DNA of 64,000 nucleotides from positions 170,952,001 to 171,016,000 of the forward strand of contig OX465598.1 of NCBI GenBank assembly GCA_950022295.1, in the 5' to 3' direction. Both the position numbers and the translations under genes were made by a program. How positions within the stretch are numbered: the first letter of the stretch is position 1; each line of letters starts with the position of its first letter. The notes under the pieces are model-generated. The model was given only the letters and a program-made list of their open reading frames with translations. It was not told where the DNA came from and made no database searches. Source of the DNA: Bromus sterilis. Its lineage: Eukaryota > Streptophyta > Magnoliopsida > Poales > Poaceae. This document shows, one piece after another, positions 11,726 through 24,776 of this stretch.

Positions 11726-14504
11726 AGTTGGTATCAGAGTCGACTGCCTGTAGGACACCCCCTTCCAACTCCTGGGTCGAAGTCGAGTCTAGTCTTTGCA
11801 AAACTAATTTACTAACAGTGTCGTGTGGATTATCGGCCACGTCGCAAACTGGGTGGTATTAGGATCTTTTTCTCCGCATCTGTACTCCGGGACTCTGATC
11901 TCTCTTCTCTTTCGGGTTAAAGATTTTTTTAACACTAACTCTAGTTTCTCGTGATCACATCCTCCCGGAGGGCCCCTCATCATAGATGATGACGTGATTC
12001 ACCAGAAGATCTCGAAGATGCTCTCCGATAAATTGTCGAGACCCTCTGTGCCCATCACCCTTGTTATGCCCTACCACTGATAAGGTATTTTGGATAACTT
12101 CATGTACCTTCCGTTCATCCATACAATCCCAGATGCTCTTGTGTTTACTAGATGCCTCGATAAACTCTCCATTGATTGGTAAATCCTTTGAGCATACTGC
12201 CTTGCAACTTCTTTTCACACTGCGGATAATTCCTCGCATTTATCGAGGATCCGTTCATCCCTAGTTGTTCCTGTGATTCCCAAAATACTTTGAAATACTA
12301 TTCGATCTCGCGACAATCCTCGGTAGCCTACTGCTTTGGAGATTCTTCTTACGTGCTTGCACTATGATTAATCCCGTTTGTCTTGTAGTCTTGGATGACC
12401 TCCCTTGGCATTGGCATTCTGATCTGCTAAATCATCGTGTGTGCTAATGCACTCAATCATCCTTTGATCCCTATGAATTCATTCTTCCAGCTCAGACGTC
12501 ATTCCGGACATGAGCTGGATATCGGTAAATCAAACCTTGATTGATTATCCAACTAATTCCATTCAACTTACTCATCATTTGATCGGAGCGTCTGCTTCCG
12601 ATCCTTCATTCTGGAAATCATAATTCCTTTGAAATTAAGCATCGAAATATTCAGCTGCTTCTGCCATCTGATGCCTTTGTATTCTTTCTCCTTATGTTTG
12701 AGTACCGATACTCGCACCAGACTCTTTGTACGCCGCCTGACCTTTTTGGTGGATTACTACCTGCCGTCCCCTTGTGTCCTAAATCATTGACGAGCTTCCC
12801 CTGATACAAAATGCCTTTGGCGAACGGTATCATCTGGTCTGTGTCATTAGCCTTCTTCTTTCAAACTTGTATCTCTTGCTCCTATTGTTTGTCGTATAGA
12901 TTCGTAAAATGTCCCTATGGTTTGTATCTATGCTTCATCCATCCGTGTGAACCCATGAACTTCTACGGGTCTTACTCTACTGGTGTTATGCCAGATAAAT
13001 TTTTGAACGCTACAAATTCATCAACAATGAGAAGTGAATGAAAAGGATATGCATTGAAGAAGTGGGAGTCGAACCTGAACCTTTGTGTTCATTCCCATGG
13101 ATACTACGTAGAACTTATCATGAAAGCTTCTCGTAAAGATAATTAACCCCCTTGGTATAAATTCTTCTACACCTATGATCTTCCGTTTTGCCTTCGAGTA
13201 TTACTCCTGGTATCTCGAGGATATCATGCCTTTGCACTACATCTTATGAATTGTGATGAAACAATGGCTATCCATGTAATAGCCATTTCGTGGTTCTGGG
13301 TTGTCGTCAACCGGGAACACCGAATACTTTTTCTTCACCATTCCTTTTGCTTGATGTCGCCGTTGTTCTCTTGTATGTTCTGGAAACCTTTTGACATGAT
13401 GTGTCGTGGTCATCATCGACATTTTGACTTATCCCAAGTGTTACTTGGATGCATCATGAGAAATACCATCCTTGCCCCTCGATGATTTGTGATATCATCG
13501 ATAACATTCTTTGACCCCCCCGCCAATACAAACTTGGTCATATATATCTTGCTCTGCTTTCTCTTGGGAAATATATACACGTGATACTTGTGTATCATTA
13601 CATTTTCCCTTCCATTGGTCTGATTAATTGGATAATCACATCTTCCCTTTAATTGGTATGTTTAAATTCTCTTGTAATGTATCTTATCTGAGCAGTGATA
13701 ATTCTCTGCTTATGTAAACACTTCATTGCACTACTTTTTCCGTACAACCTGTTACGATTGTTGATGACTTTTTGGTGACCACCGATGGACAAGAACTTTG
13801 CCAATTGGTCCGCCTCGTCTTAACGAGTAGGAAGATGGTTCTCTTCGTCCCTCGCCCTTGGCACTGACATTGTTGCTGACATAGCTAACAAGCTTTTCTC
13901 TGACTTACCTTGCAACTTGATCGCATTGTTTGTCACCACCCTTCTTATTCAATGTGGGCCCATAACCCGCAGTTCCACAGGACCCTGACTCTTTTGTACA
14001 TCCCCGTTCCCAAGGTTACTCTTCGTGCGTGGCCTCGTATGAAATTCACGAGTCACCTACCTTGTGATATTCAACAAGGTACCAGACGCAATGCTTATGC
14101 CTGATGCTCTGAATCCCTTTCATCCTCCGTCATTGACATCGAATGCATGTCTATCCACTTGAAACTTCTTATGCCTTCTTTTGTTTCTCTCGATGTATTC
14201 CCTGAGTTAAACTCAGAAGATACTTTGTACCGCATTCCCTTGGACCACCCCGGTTGATTAGCCTGGTACCGCTCCGTCCCCCTTAAGTTTTATCTCCTAG
14301 CCTATTCGTAAGTACGATGAAGCCCCTGAAGAAAGGATGACAACTCGTCGAGATGCACTGATGCAGAGAAATGAAGACATCAACAAGGAGGATTGAAAGG
14401 AGCAAACAAGACCAAGAAGACTCGTTAGAATACGAAACCAAAGCTTTACCCCTTCCACTACCTTTTAATTCCTGGGAAGAGAATTCTTTGCAGTGGGGGA
14501 GATT
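11726..14504 (+). other. Internal domain of element L, no recognisable coding
   Basis: There are 2.8 kb between the primer site and the polypurine tract. The longest ORFs are under 100 codons, lie on both strands and match no retrotransposon domain I know. The plus strand looks pyrimidine-rich over most of its length, unlike the purine-rich sense strand usual for gag-pol. The domain ends in a purine-rich tract at about 14491-14504. Confidence 0.65.
11729..11739 (+). other. Primer-binding site of element L
   Basis: TGGTATCAGAG begins three bases after the LTR end. It matches the 3' end of plant initiator tRNA-Met, the usual primer for Copia and many Gypsy elements. Confidence 0.85.
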
Positions 14505-17500
14505 TGTAATACCCCGGGTGTCACGTTACGGTGATCACTGTTGATAATGCCAAGCCAATATGGTTTGCTAATAATGATCACCCTTGATCATGGCTATTCA
14601 AATCCAAACCCAAATAAAAATTCCAAAACAACGTGAAAAATTGTTTCCACCAAAAATTGTCCAAACAATTTTGTTAAATACCTAATATTCAGTATGTTAT
14701 GACAACATGGTAGTGTGAATTTATTACAAGGTTTAAATAATGTAAAAAATCAAAACAGTAGCATTTGACCCCTTTTAAATAAAACAAAATTGCAAATGAA
14801 TTTATTTGGTGCCTAAAGTTTTTGTAGCAACATATTAAGTTATAATGCAACTATCGGAGCAATTGTCATATTTTACAAAAATATATTTGGTGGCTAAAAA
14901 AAATATTACAGAAGAAAACAAAAAAGGAAATACAAAAAATACCTATACTACGCTCGGGGCAAAGCCCACCCAATTGGCCGGCCCACCCCGGTCCCCAGCC
15001 CTCTTCTTCTTCCTACTGCTCACCGGGGGGGGGGGGGTCGTGGACGCCCGTGCCCCGTCCATGGCCGGCCGTGCCGCCGTGGTGGCCACCCGCGGCTCAC
15101 CGGCAGGATAAGGCCGCCCCCTCAACCCAGGAACCCTAGATCGCCAGATTTCCCCCCTCCCAACTCTCCCCATCGCGCCCCTCTCTCGATCTCGCGCGCC
15201 CGAGCCTGACCATCGCCGCCGTCTCGCGCCGCCGCGGCTAGCGGCGACGACAAGCTCCGCCACCGTGTCCGAAGGCCGCCTCGGGGTCGTCTTCATCACC
15301 TCCGAGGAGGAATCGACGTGGACCGCGCCGTGGACGCAGCCCTCCGCCTGCAACCTCCGCCACAGCCACCGTCTTCAGCGCCAAATTCAACCCGCTCCGG
15401 TCGTCCCCAGCTCGCTACCATACCCCTACCAGTCTGCGTTGAGCCGAGGAGCCGGATCCCCCCTTCCCTCTTCCATTTGCTCGCCGTAGCACTCCCTGTC
15501 CGAGCTCGACGCCGCCGTGCCGCCATGGCTATGGCGTGCTCTCGCCTGGCCCTAGCCGCGCTCTCACCGCGACGTGGATGACCCTTGTCGTGTCCACGCG
15601 CACTCCAACCCCGCCCATAGCCACCCCGGGCGCGCCCTGCCCTACGCTTGGTTGTGCCTGGTCCTACGTTGCCGCTGCTCGCCGCCGGCTATCCTCTGTA
15701 GCCGCGCCCACCTCCTTACCCTACGCAGCACGAGCTCACGCGCATGGCTACGCCCCCGCGCCTCGCCGCAAACCCCTCTCCTCGCCGACGCGGCGTCGCC
15801 GGCGTGCCCGTGGCGGCTGGCGCGGTCTCGCCATGGGCTAGCCGGGGCTAAGCCCCTGTTTAGTTAATCCCCCCTTTAGGTCACTTACAGGTGGGCCATG
15901 TCTCTCTAATTAATTTGCTGGGTAAAATAATTCCAGGAAAAACATTTGTGTCTATGACATGTCGGCCATAGGCCATTAATCTAATCACTGGTTAAATAAA
16001 ATGATTAATTAGCACCGTGTCCATGACATCTGGGCCCCATTGGCTATTAATTTAAATAAAATGATTAATTCTAAATATCTCTATGACATGTGGGACCCAC
16101 TGGTCCGTTTGACCAGTCAAAGGCCTTAGCCTATGACAGGGTGGCCCCACATGTCAGTACTGTTGTGGATAATGTTGCATTTAAATAAATGAAGAAATTC
16201 AAAATTGAATTAAAAACGATTTTGAAATTTAATATCTTTTAAACCGTAAGTCAGATTAAAAAACTTTATGCATAAAAATTGATCAAAAAAATATAACAAA
16301 TACGGATACAATATCCGTATACCCACCACACCCCTCTAACACGACGAACATCGACATCCCCCCTCCGGGCCGTTTGTCGATAATCACCCGGAGCCGATAG
16401 TTAATTCCCGGATGAATTCCCGCTCCGAGCATAACACTTTGTACCGCGTTAGAGCACCGTTAACATTGCATCTGTTTGTATATGCTTGCTTTGTATTTAC
16501 TGTTTCTTCCCCCCTTCATCTCCGGTAGACCCCGTTGCTGTCGCCGACTACACCGCTACTGAGTACGACTACTGCGTCGACGACCCTACCCGTACCGTTG
16601 AGCTTCCAAGCAAGCGGAGCCATTCTCTTCCCCAGATATCGCCTATCTTTCTGTATATTTCTTGCACTGGGCATTGTTATTGCTGCTGCTACGTTACAAT
16701 CCTATTCAATTACCTAGCCTGCCTTTGTCGTCCCTTGATGTACTTTTCTTTGTCCTATGCTGCCTATAAATACTTATATATTATTCAACACTGATCCATG
16801 CGCATTATTAGTCAACTAGGACTAGATAGCGGGTCGTGATCACTCTGGCGAGTGAACGCGGAACAATATATTAACTATAACAGGTATGGTACAATGCAGA
16901 CACCGCCTAAGGCCCCCTAGCTTGGCTCTGCCGAGCCACCATCAAGTGCGAGCTATCAAGGAGTAATCCTTGTACTCCACTGATACGTCCAAAATGCATC
17001 ACTATTTTATATAGTAATTCTTTCCTATTCATTGAAAATTTTCATGTTATGATGCTATTCTTATGTTGTTTTGGCTTATTTTACACAGTTTGCAACTTTC
17101 CGATGCCGAAGCAGCAAACGCATGATTCAGCGGTAAAAAGTGGACGTTGAGTTGCTGAAACAGAAGACCTCCAAATTACCTGAAAATCGACGGAGGCCGT
17201 TTTCCAGAAGATTAACGGGGAAACACAAAACGGGAACCAGAGGGGGGCCATCAGGAGCCCAGGCGCCCCCCTGGCGCATCCCCACCCCTGGCCGCGCTGG
17301 GTGACCGCTTGGACCCCTGGGGCCACCCCAGGCTCCCCCCTCTGGCCTATTAATTCGTCGTCGTCAAAAACCCTAAAGGAGGAGATTTTTCGCGAGTTCC
17401 GCCGCCGCTCCATGGAGGAAACCAACAGAGGAGAAAATACATCTCCGGCGGGAAGATTCCGCCGGGGAGAACACCTCCCAGAAGGGGAGATCATCGCCAT

Positions 17501-20130
17501 TGTCATCACCATCGTCACGGGCATCATTGAGATCATCATCAACATCATCCCCAACATCAGCACCATCTCCACCACCATCCAATCTCACCTCATAAGTCCA
17601 ACTTGTGTTGTAATCTGTACTATCTATCCTCTCTACTCTACCGGTGTTGATTACTACCGTGTGATGAATGCTATTGAGTTTTGTTGGAGAAATATCATTG
17701 TGTCCAGATTTTTTACTACCTATTTATCCCCACTGATCATGATCTCTTTTATGTCTTGTGAGTAGTTACTTTAGTTCTTTAGGACATGGGAGAAGTCAAG
17801 TTGCTAGTAGTCATATGATGTTGAAGTAATATGTGTTGTTTGATATTTAAGTTGTGTTGTTATTTTCCTAGTGGTGTTGTGTGAGTCGAACACTCAACAC
17901 TTCGCCTTATTAAGGACCTAGGGGAATGCATTGTGTATAAAGAATGATTACGATGGGTTGCCGGAGTGACAGAAACCTGAACCCCAGTTCACACGCTTTT
18001 GCACAAGGGAACAATGGATCATCGATCATATTGCTATGGTTCGACTTTTTCCTTAATTACTATCTTGTATTTGCGGATGCTTGCAAGATGTTTAATCATA
18101 GGAGTGTACTTATCTTAGAATAGAGGGTGTACTATCATAGATCCACCCACTCAACACTTATCAACACAACACATAGTACCGATACAGAATATGGCGAAAA
18201 CACGTGACTATTTCTCTCGTGTGTCCTCAAGAACGCTGTAGTATTTATAAGTTCAGTTGCTAGGCCTATACTTTTCTCAAAAGGATCGGGCCATTTGTTA
18301 CTCCTCCGTGCTTTTTACTTGCTCGCTTTTACCTTTTTATCGCTTATATCCAAAACCCCTAAAAAGTTATCTTTTAGTTCCTGCAGCTATTTCTTTACCA
18401 AAGTCACCTGCCAATACCTTCTGCTCCTCGTTGGGTTCGACAATCTTATTTATCGAAAACGCTACAAACGATTCCCTACAATTTAGGGTCATCATCCACT
18501 CGTTGCTGACTCTGCATAGCCGCTCTAGGTACCTGAGCAACGGTTGTCCTTCAAGGTAAGAGTTGGGCGACCCAACGGTGCCCGCGAGCGGTATTGCGTC
18601 GGGAATGACAAGGAGGGTACGACCGACGTTATTGGCATGCTTGGCCCCTACTCGTATCTCATGAGAGTTACCAAACTACGAAAAGTCGAGCTCTACCAAG
18701 AGCACACGCGAGACAAGGTAAGGAGACAGTTCACCTTGTTGGTAACCGTGTGCTTTGACGGAACGATAGGGCAGGCCCCGACGTTACTGGTGGACCTTGT
18801 TGCTGTTCGTTGTCCGTTGTGTTGTTAGTCAGATAGCGATAACAGTTGTTTGCGAGATAATAATAAAATGCTAAATGGTTCGGTGGATGACTTGAGAGGC
18901 CCGTTGGTCTGTACGCACTACCTTCACGTGGGATAAGGAGTTATAGGCTCCCCTGCGTCGTAGTTTGTCCGAAAGCTCTTCAGACGCCAGCAGTACGGCG
19001 GCCTGCGGAGGGAAGTGGTGTCTTCTTCGCTCGAGCGGTGTATTTGGATTTTCTTTTGCTTCACCGTCCAACCACGCACCATGCAGGAGCGTGAAGGGTG
19101 AGGGTCCTAGACCCCTGATCGCATAGGATATAGTCCGGCCGATGGCCTCTTTGTTGAGCCTAGGATGGGCTGCGTCGTGTCGGATAGCTTTTGTGGAGCG
19201 TTCCCTAACAAGGTGCCCGCCACCCTGGATATCCGAGCGTGCAGGCTGAACAGTAGTGCACCCCTGCATGGAGTTTAATCTATTCGAATAGCCGTGTCCA
19301 CGGTTACAGGACGCTTTATGCTAAAGCTGGATCTTACCACTACAAACTACTACTATTAAACTGTATGGTTCTGGGTCTTCTTCTTCGCAGGGAAGTCGAG
19401 GAAGGGAACTCGGAGGCATTATTATTGTTAATTATTACAACTTACTATTATACAATGGTGCAACAACTTCTGCTGCATTGTTACTTTGTGCTTTATATGA
19501 ACTGCTGGCTGTTCTCTTCTTGTGCTGCAAGACTCGTCGGAAGATGCTAGTCTTCGATAGGCCTAGGCTTCTCATCCTTCTTCTGATTTCTACCTTGCAG
19601 TCCACTATATACAGCCTCCCCTTTCCATTTGATACAAATGCATAAATGCTTAGTAGATGACGTAAGACTCGCAGGTATGCTAGATACTCACCCTTGCTTT
19701 ATTTCCCCCTTTTTGTTTTGCCTGATCGGCCGCTACAGTCGACGTTTGAGCCCAGGAGGAGAAGATCCCCGATGCTGACCACCACAACGTGAGGATCCCC
19801 GATTCCTTCTACGACGTCGAATTCCCCGTTGACCAGGAGTAGTTTGGAGGTTCCCGGGCAGGAGGCCTCACCTTTTCGATCTATTGTTATTTGTGCTAGC
19901 CTTCTTAAGGCAACCTTGTATTCTTGTGTCTGTACTCAGATACTATTGCATCCGCTTTGTGCTCTCGAGCTGTTGTATTCGAGCCCTCGTGGCCCCTGGA
20001 TTGTATTAAACAACTTGTATTATTTTTACTTGTAGAGTTGTGTTGTGATATCTTACCGTGAGTCCCTGATCTCGATCGTGTACCTTGCGTGTATGATTAC
20101 TGTACACGGTCTGATTTTGGGGGCGTCACA
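14505..20130 (+). repeat. 3' LTR of element L (with a nested solo LTR)
   Basis: Starts TGTAATACCCCGGG after GTGGGGGAGATT and ends GGGGGCGTCACA. Without the solo LTR at 16981-18494 and its duplicated TSD it is about 4.1 kb. It keeps segments missing from the 5' LTR, for example about 19304-19370 and about 19558-19597, so the 5' copy has suffered deletions. Confidence 0.85.
16981..18494 (+). mobile_element. Solo LTR (S1) of an Athila-like Gypsy element inside the L 3' LTR
   Basis: The sequence starts TGATACGTCCAAAATGCATC and ends TTAGGGTCATCA, 1514 bp. The pentamer tccac flanks it on both sides (16976-16980 and 18495-18499), and the 5' LTR of L is uninterrupted at the same point (near 10213). 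No primer site or internal DNA is present, so it is a solo LTR from recombination between two LTRs. TGATACG ends are typical of Athila-like LTRs in Triticeae. The ORF at 17301-17765 is within the LTR and is not a recognised gene. Confidence 0.85.
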
Positions 20131-20550
20131 ACCGCGAAGGCACACCAACGCCACAAAGGATCACTCTATTCCCCTTGAGATATCACCACGAAGGCGATTC
20201 CCAACTACTACCGATTGACCTTAAAGGCGGTCACCAAACCCTCATAAACTCAATGGGGGTAATCACAATGGTCGATTCCTCTCCGAAGAACTCCTACCCG
20301 CCTAGGAGTCTCCAATCTCCAAGAGTAACAAGATCAATGGGGAATGCTCAAGGCTTTCTCAAAAAGCGATTTGCTTTGATTGAAAGATGGGGAAGGGCCT
20401 GACTATCAAGGGGTGAAAGACCCAACAAGAACTCTCAAGAATATCTCCGGGATCTGAGATTTGGTGTAAGAGGGAGTGAGAGGGAGCACTTGTGTTCTTA
20501 TGAGTGATTGGAGTGAAGTGGTCAACCCTCACAAGTGGGCGTGAGGGGGT

Positions 20551-20557
20551 GTTTATA
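20551..20557 (-). promoter_or_regulatory. TATA box of the E LTR
   Basis: On the minus strand the context is GGACTATAAACACCCCC. It lies directly downstream of the palindrome array, as expected for the U3/R boundary. Confidence 0.5.
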
Positions 20558-20604
20558 GTCCAATGGCCGAAGTGTTCGTTGGAGCATTCAGCTAAATGTC
20601 GGAT

Positions 20605-20996
20605 GTCTGAAATCCAATTGTCGGACGTCCAGAATATGTCAGGCGTTTGAAATGTTCTTGATGAACACAGTGGGGGAACGCCAGGTTAGTAGCCAGTGAC
20701 TCAGGTACCGGACGTCTGGCGGGGTTCGGATGTCCGATATGTCAGACGTCCGAAGGCCGTCGGACTTCCGTCGAATGGGGGGGGGCTACTGACCTTGTGA
20801 GGCATAATGTGTAATGCAAAGCTTCGGACGTCCGAAATTCATCGGAAGTCCGACCATATTTTGCAGGCCTACTGACCTTGCCAAATATACTCTGTGAGTG
20901 GGATGTCGGACGTCCAAAACATGACGGACGTCTGGAATCGTGAAGTGTCGGACATCCGAAATATGTCGCATGTCCGAAATATGCCGGACATCCAAA
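20605..20996 (-). repeat. Array of CGGACGTCCG-type palindromes in U3 of E
   Basis: About a dozen exact or degenerate copies of the palindrome CGGACGTCCG, often followed by AAAT, at irregular spacing, for example near 20632, 20708, 20745, 20824, 20905, 20926 and 20947. The array ends about 50 bp upstream of the TATA box on the minus strand. Confidence 0.75.
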
Positions 20997-21315
20997 AGTT
21001 AGGACATAGTTAACTATGTAGTTTTAAACATTGTTGTGTTGTTTAAGGTGATTTTAGAAAATCTTAAACACAACTCCACTGACCCTCTCTTAATAGTGCG
21101 GGGATCCCTATACTCAAGAATAACCGGAAAAGCTTACTCTTCAACTTCGTTGGTTCCATATCTTGAGATATTGTTAATATCAATGGTCCATGATCCACAC
21201 ACACACAATGATCTGAGAACTAATACCTGTGATATACTTGACAAACATTATTAGTCCCCTATATGTATATTGTCATCAACATCAAAATATGATTAAGGGC
21301 ATGATTGCACTTTCA

Positions 21316-21782
21316 ATCTCCCCATTTTTGGTAGTTGATGACAACATACATATAGCTCCCAAAGATATACAAATTTAGCTTTAATAGGAGCAAGTTTTAT
21401 TATGAACTGCCCCTCAACGTGTGCATATAAGATCCTTGTCTTTAAGCAGGATGCACAAATCGAGAGAAGTTCCAACACCATGGTTATGAGGCAAGATTAC
21501 TAACCATAGGTCATATCATTTGAAGCTGAAATATTTAAATATCAAGTTGACAATCTGAACTGCAAGCTCAAGATAACCATATATGAGCACTCAATCAAAT
21601 GCCAATAAGATATTTGCCAAGACACATATAAAGACACCATGCATAGCACCAAACGACCCAACATAGTAGTACGATCACACACAAAGTTCACATAAAAAGG
21701 TCTTAACAAACCGTACAAACTCAAGACTCATAATCGATGCCTAGACACCATCAATAAAACTGGATACATATATGTCTCTCCC
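21316..21782 (-). other. Element E internal DNA next to its 3' LTR
   Basis: Non-coding spacer between the env-like ORF and the LTR on the minus strand. It begins at the LTR with the polypurine tract AAAAATGGGGAGAT (about 21316-21329), and a second GGGAGCTATATG motif lies about 25 bases further in. It is continuous with 33209-33241 across element C: the GGGGGAGAG motif there is rebuilt when C is removed together with one copy of its TSD. Confidence 0.75.
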
Positions 21783-24606
21783 TGTAACATCCCAATTTTC
21801 TAGATTCGGATGTTAATAGATCATCATATGCATCTCATGCTGCTTCCGCATTTTTCTGGAGTTTTAAAATATTTTTAAACATTTTCAACACATGGAAGTT
21901 CGCTGGAGAGGATATAAAAGGACTTATCCCCATTTTTAATCCGTGGAAAAATAGTTTAAAATATTTATGGGAGACTTTTTAATTTTACTTTGGATTTATA
22001 AATATTTTCTAAAATTAATTTTGGAATTTATTTATGCTCTGGAAAAGTTTTTAAATAAATTTTCGGAGCTTTTGGTATTTTTAAAATGCCAAAAAAGTAT
22101 TTTAAAATATTTCAAAATAAGTTGCAAAGTTTTTATTTTATTTTAATATTTTGGTCAAGCCAAAAATTCAATTTTATTATTTTAAAAATATTGGCGAAGA
22201 AGGAATTTTAAAATAAATTTCTGTGATTTTTCTAATATTGTTTTGGGCCTAACGGGCCTGCTATGTTTTTTTTCCGCAGACCGATTTTGTATTTATCTCG
22301 GATTTACAAAAAAAAGAGGATTAGGGGCTGGCTATAAATAGCCCCGATTAGGGCTAAATTTATTTTCGCTTAGCGTTTTTAGGGTTAGACTAATCTAATC
22401 CGCGGGACCCGCCGCCGCCGACGTCATCGCCGAAGTGCGTTTTGTGGCGTTTTTTTTGAGGTAATCTTCGCGAGCCGCCGCCGTGTGCCGCCGTCCCCGC
22501 CTCGCCGGAGCACCCCGCCGCCCCTAGCCGCGCTCGTCCGCCGCCGCCCAGCCGGAGCTAGCCCGAGCAGGAGCTAGCCCGCGCCATGGCCGCCGCGCTC
22601 ACGGCCGCGTGCCCGCGCGCCCGCGCCTGGCCGCCCCGCCGCCGCCGCGGCTGGCCGCCCCGCCGCCGGCCGCTCGCCGGCGCTGGCCGCGCCCGTCCCC
22701 GATCCCAGGCCATGGCTGCCCCGTGCTGCGTCCTGTCCAGCACGCGAGGAAGAAGAGAAGTTAGAAAAAAAAACGTTTCGATTTTTTTTCCAGATATGGA
22801 TTCAAACCGCACAGGGACCCGATCGCGTTTTTCGTAAAAGTTTTATTTATGTACGGGTCATTTTTACAGTAGAACACCCCGGTACCCCCGTTTTTCACCC
22901 GATACCGTTTTCGCGACTACTTTTTAACCGTAGCTCTGAATCGAGTGATTCCAGTTGCGTTGCGACCGTGTATAAATTTTCTAGACAGTAGACCTAGTGT
23001 TACAGAAGTTTGAAGTTTTTAAATTTGGATCCCAAGCTGATCCAAATTTGAACTTCTGGCAGCCGTAACTTTTTACCGGTGCGCCCGTTTGCGCCGTTCC
23101 TTTTTGCGTTAGTTTTTATTTGACAAGTACTTTAAGTTTAGCTACTGTTAAGAAAGTTTTTCTACTATTCTTTGAATGTTTATTATTGTTTGAGAATATT
23201 TGTATTGAACAGATGATTGATTGGTGCTATGTTTGCTCGTATAGATTGTCCGGAGTGTGTCGCCTCGTTTTGTGAGGATTGTGACCGTCAGGACCAGCAA
23301 GAAGGCAAGTGATACTTTGACCATACTCATACCTATATTTTCTATATGCATTATGTTAAGGAATATCACCCTATTGCATGATAGGTAGTTTATTTTACTG
23401 TTGCTGCAAAACCAGTTAGGATAGCCACATGTTTTGACTTGTCTACCGTAGATCAACCTAGCCGTGTTGTTGCTTTATTGCTATGCTTTGTAGACGTGGT
23501 TTGGGTTGTGAAAATTCATGGAGTGCATGTGAGCTATTTAATAACTTGAGTAGCAACTGTTTAATAAATAGAAATCACTTCTGGACGGGCAGGGAGTGCT
23601 TCCTGGGGGCTCGTTCCTTATCTAAGGTCGAGACCAGGTTGTACCCCTAATGGTTGGTTTGGTGGTCGAGTATACGTCATGGCGAGTACCCTCTGACGTA
23701 GTGGGCGCCGTCCAGGCTCAAAAAGATCAGACATACTTGGTGACTAGAAGCTTACATGTACAGCCGCTAGCCATATGGGCTCTGGCTTAGTTGAGTATGA
23801 TGTAGGAAGCCTCTCCCGTGCAAAGCTAGCATATGTAGATGTGATAGGTGGTACCGGCTTGCCGTTGGGTGTAGGTGACCTCTTCTAAAAGACTTCGTCT
23901 CAATCTTCGGGTTGAGTCCAGCGGGGAAAGTGTACTAACCTCTGCAGAGTAAAAACTAATCATGATTAGCCGTGTCCCCGGTTATGGACATCCTTGAGCT
24001 ACTAGACATTACTGTTACTGGAGGATCTTGACATATGAATCACCATAATAATTTGAGTGGGCAATATTTTAATAAAGGGTGTGGATTGAGACTGGTGTGC
24101 CCAGTTCAATCTTTAGTAGTAAGTTAAACTAAATTTTTTGACTAGTTTAGTTTAGGAGAAAATTGGCTTTCTGCAAAACAAAACCATAAGCCTTTCCTTT
24201 GACTTACCTTGCATGTAGGTGTAGGTCCTTTATATAAACTTTTCCGTGTCACTTGCCGTACAAATCAGATGTACTGACCCGTTGTCGGGCTGTAACCTTC
24301 GGTGTTGCAGGTTTTTCAGACGATCAGTAAGGTGCGTTTAGGGGTTGCGAGTCCACAATCAGCATGTTCGCATGTGGCTGTTGATGGACTCCACGTTATT
24401 TGTTTTTGCTTCCGCTATATTTATATTGAATAAGCTAGCCTTGAGCTATGCAACTTGTTATTTATTTTACTCTGGATCATACGTTGTAATAATGATGCAC
24501 TTGTACTTTGATATACATCTATTATACTGTGTGTGCCAGCGAGTTCGATCCAGGGACTGGCACTTGAGCACAGAGACTTCAATTCTGTGTGAATTGGGTC
24601 GCTACA
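21783..24606 (+). repeat. 5' LTR of element C
   Basis: 2824 bp. AT-rich U3 with a TATA box at 22333-22340, a very GC-rich segment (about 22400-22720), then a 1.9 kb remainder. From 22570 to the end I find one difference from the 3' LTR (24408 G versus 33010 T). In 21783-22569 I count about 26 differences. Confidence 0.95.
22333..22340 (+). promoter_or_regulatory. TATA box in the 5' LTR of C
   Basis: TATAAATA in the context GGCTATAAATAGCCCC, about 550 bp into the LTR, followed by the GC-rich leader. The same motif is at 30935-30942 in the 3' LTR. Confidence 0.65.
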
Positions 24607-24608
24607 GA

Positions 24609-24620
24609 TGGTATCAGAGC
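24609..24620 (+). other. Primer-binding site of element C
   Basis: TGGTATCAGAGC starts two bases after the LTR end and matches the 3' end of plant initiator tRNA-Met. Confidence 0.9.
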
Positions 24621-24776
24621 CAGGTTGTTGACTGTAGGACGTGACCCTACAAAATGGAGTAGAAAAGCCATAGAAATCAAAATATTACTTTATATCACTC
24701 TGTCTTGTACTTACTTACCTCCTCTATCTCGTATTCATACCTATTCTAATCTTGCCTTACCTCTCTTTGATTATAG

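Larger units (their letters stand above)
7724..20130 (+). mobile_element. Element L: large non-autonomous LTR retrotransposon (LARD-like)
   Basis: Two long direct LTRs (7724-11725 and 14505-20130, the latter enlarged by a solo LTR) flank only 2.8 kb of internal DNA. There is a primer site right after the first LTR and a GTGGGGGAGATT tract right before the second. The element starts TGTAACACCCCGGG (TGTAATACCCCGGG in the 3' copy) and ends GGGGGCGTCACA. The flanks are accac (7719-7723) and accgc (20131-20135), a TSD with one mismatch. No gag, protease, RT or integrase similarity is visible inside. Long LTRs with a non-coding interior define large retrotransposon derivatives. The primer site and LTR ends suggest a Gypsy partner supplies its enzymes. 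Numerous substitutions and indels between the LTRs indicate an old insertion. It sits inside the 3' LTR of E. Confidence 0.85.
20131..21315 (-). repeat. Element E 3' LTR, first part (minus strand)
   Basis: On the minus strand this starts TGAAAGTGCAATCATGCCC at 21315, straight after a polypurine tract, and runs to the insertion point of L. U3 carries an array of short palindromes (20605-20996), followed on the minus strand by a TATA box (20551-20557). Together with 7405-7723 it makes one LTR of about 1.5 kb. Confidence 0.8.

Noticed and set aside
17301..17765. 154-codon ORF with Ile/Thr-rich repeats
   Set aside because: It is inside solo LTR S1, arises from an ATC-repeat stretch and has no homology I recognise.
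22558..22837. Pro/Arg/Ala-rich ORFs in both LTRs of C
   Set aside because: GC-driven openness in the leader. Identity between the two LTRs follows from LTR homology, not from selection.
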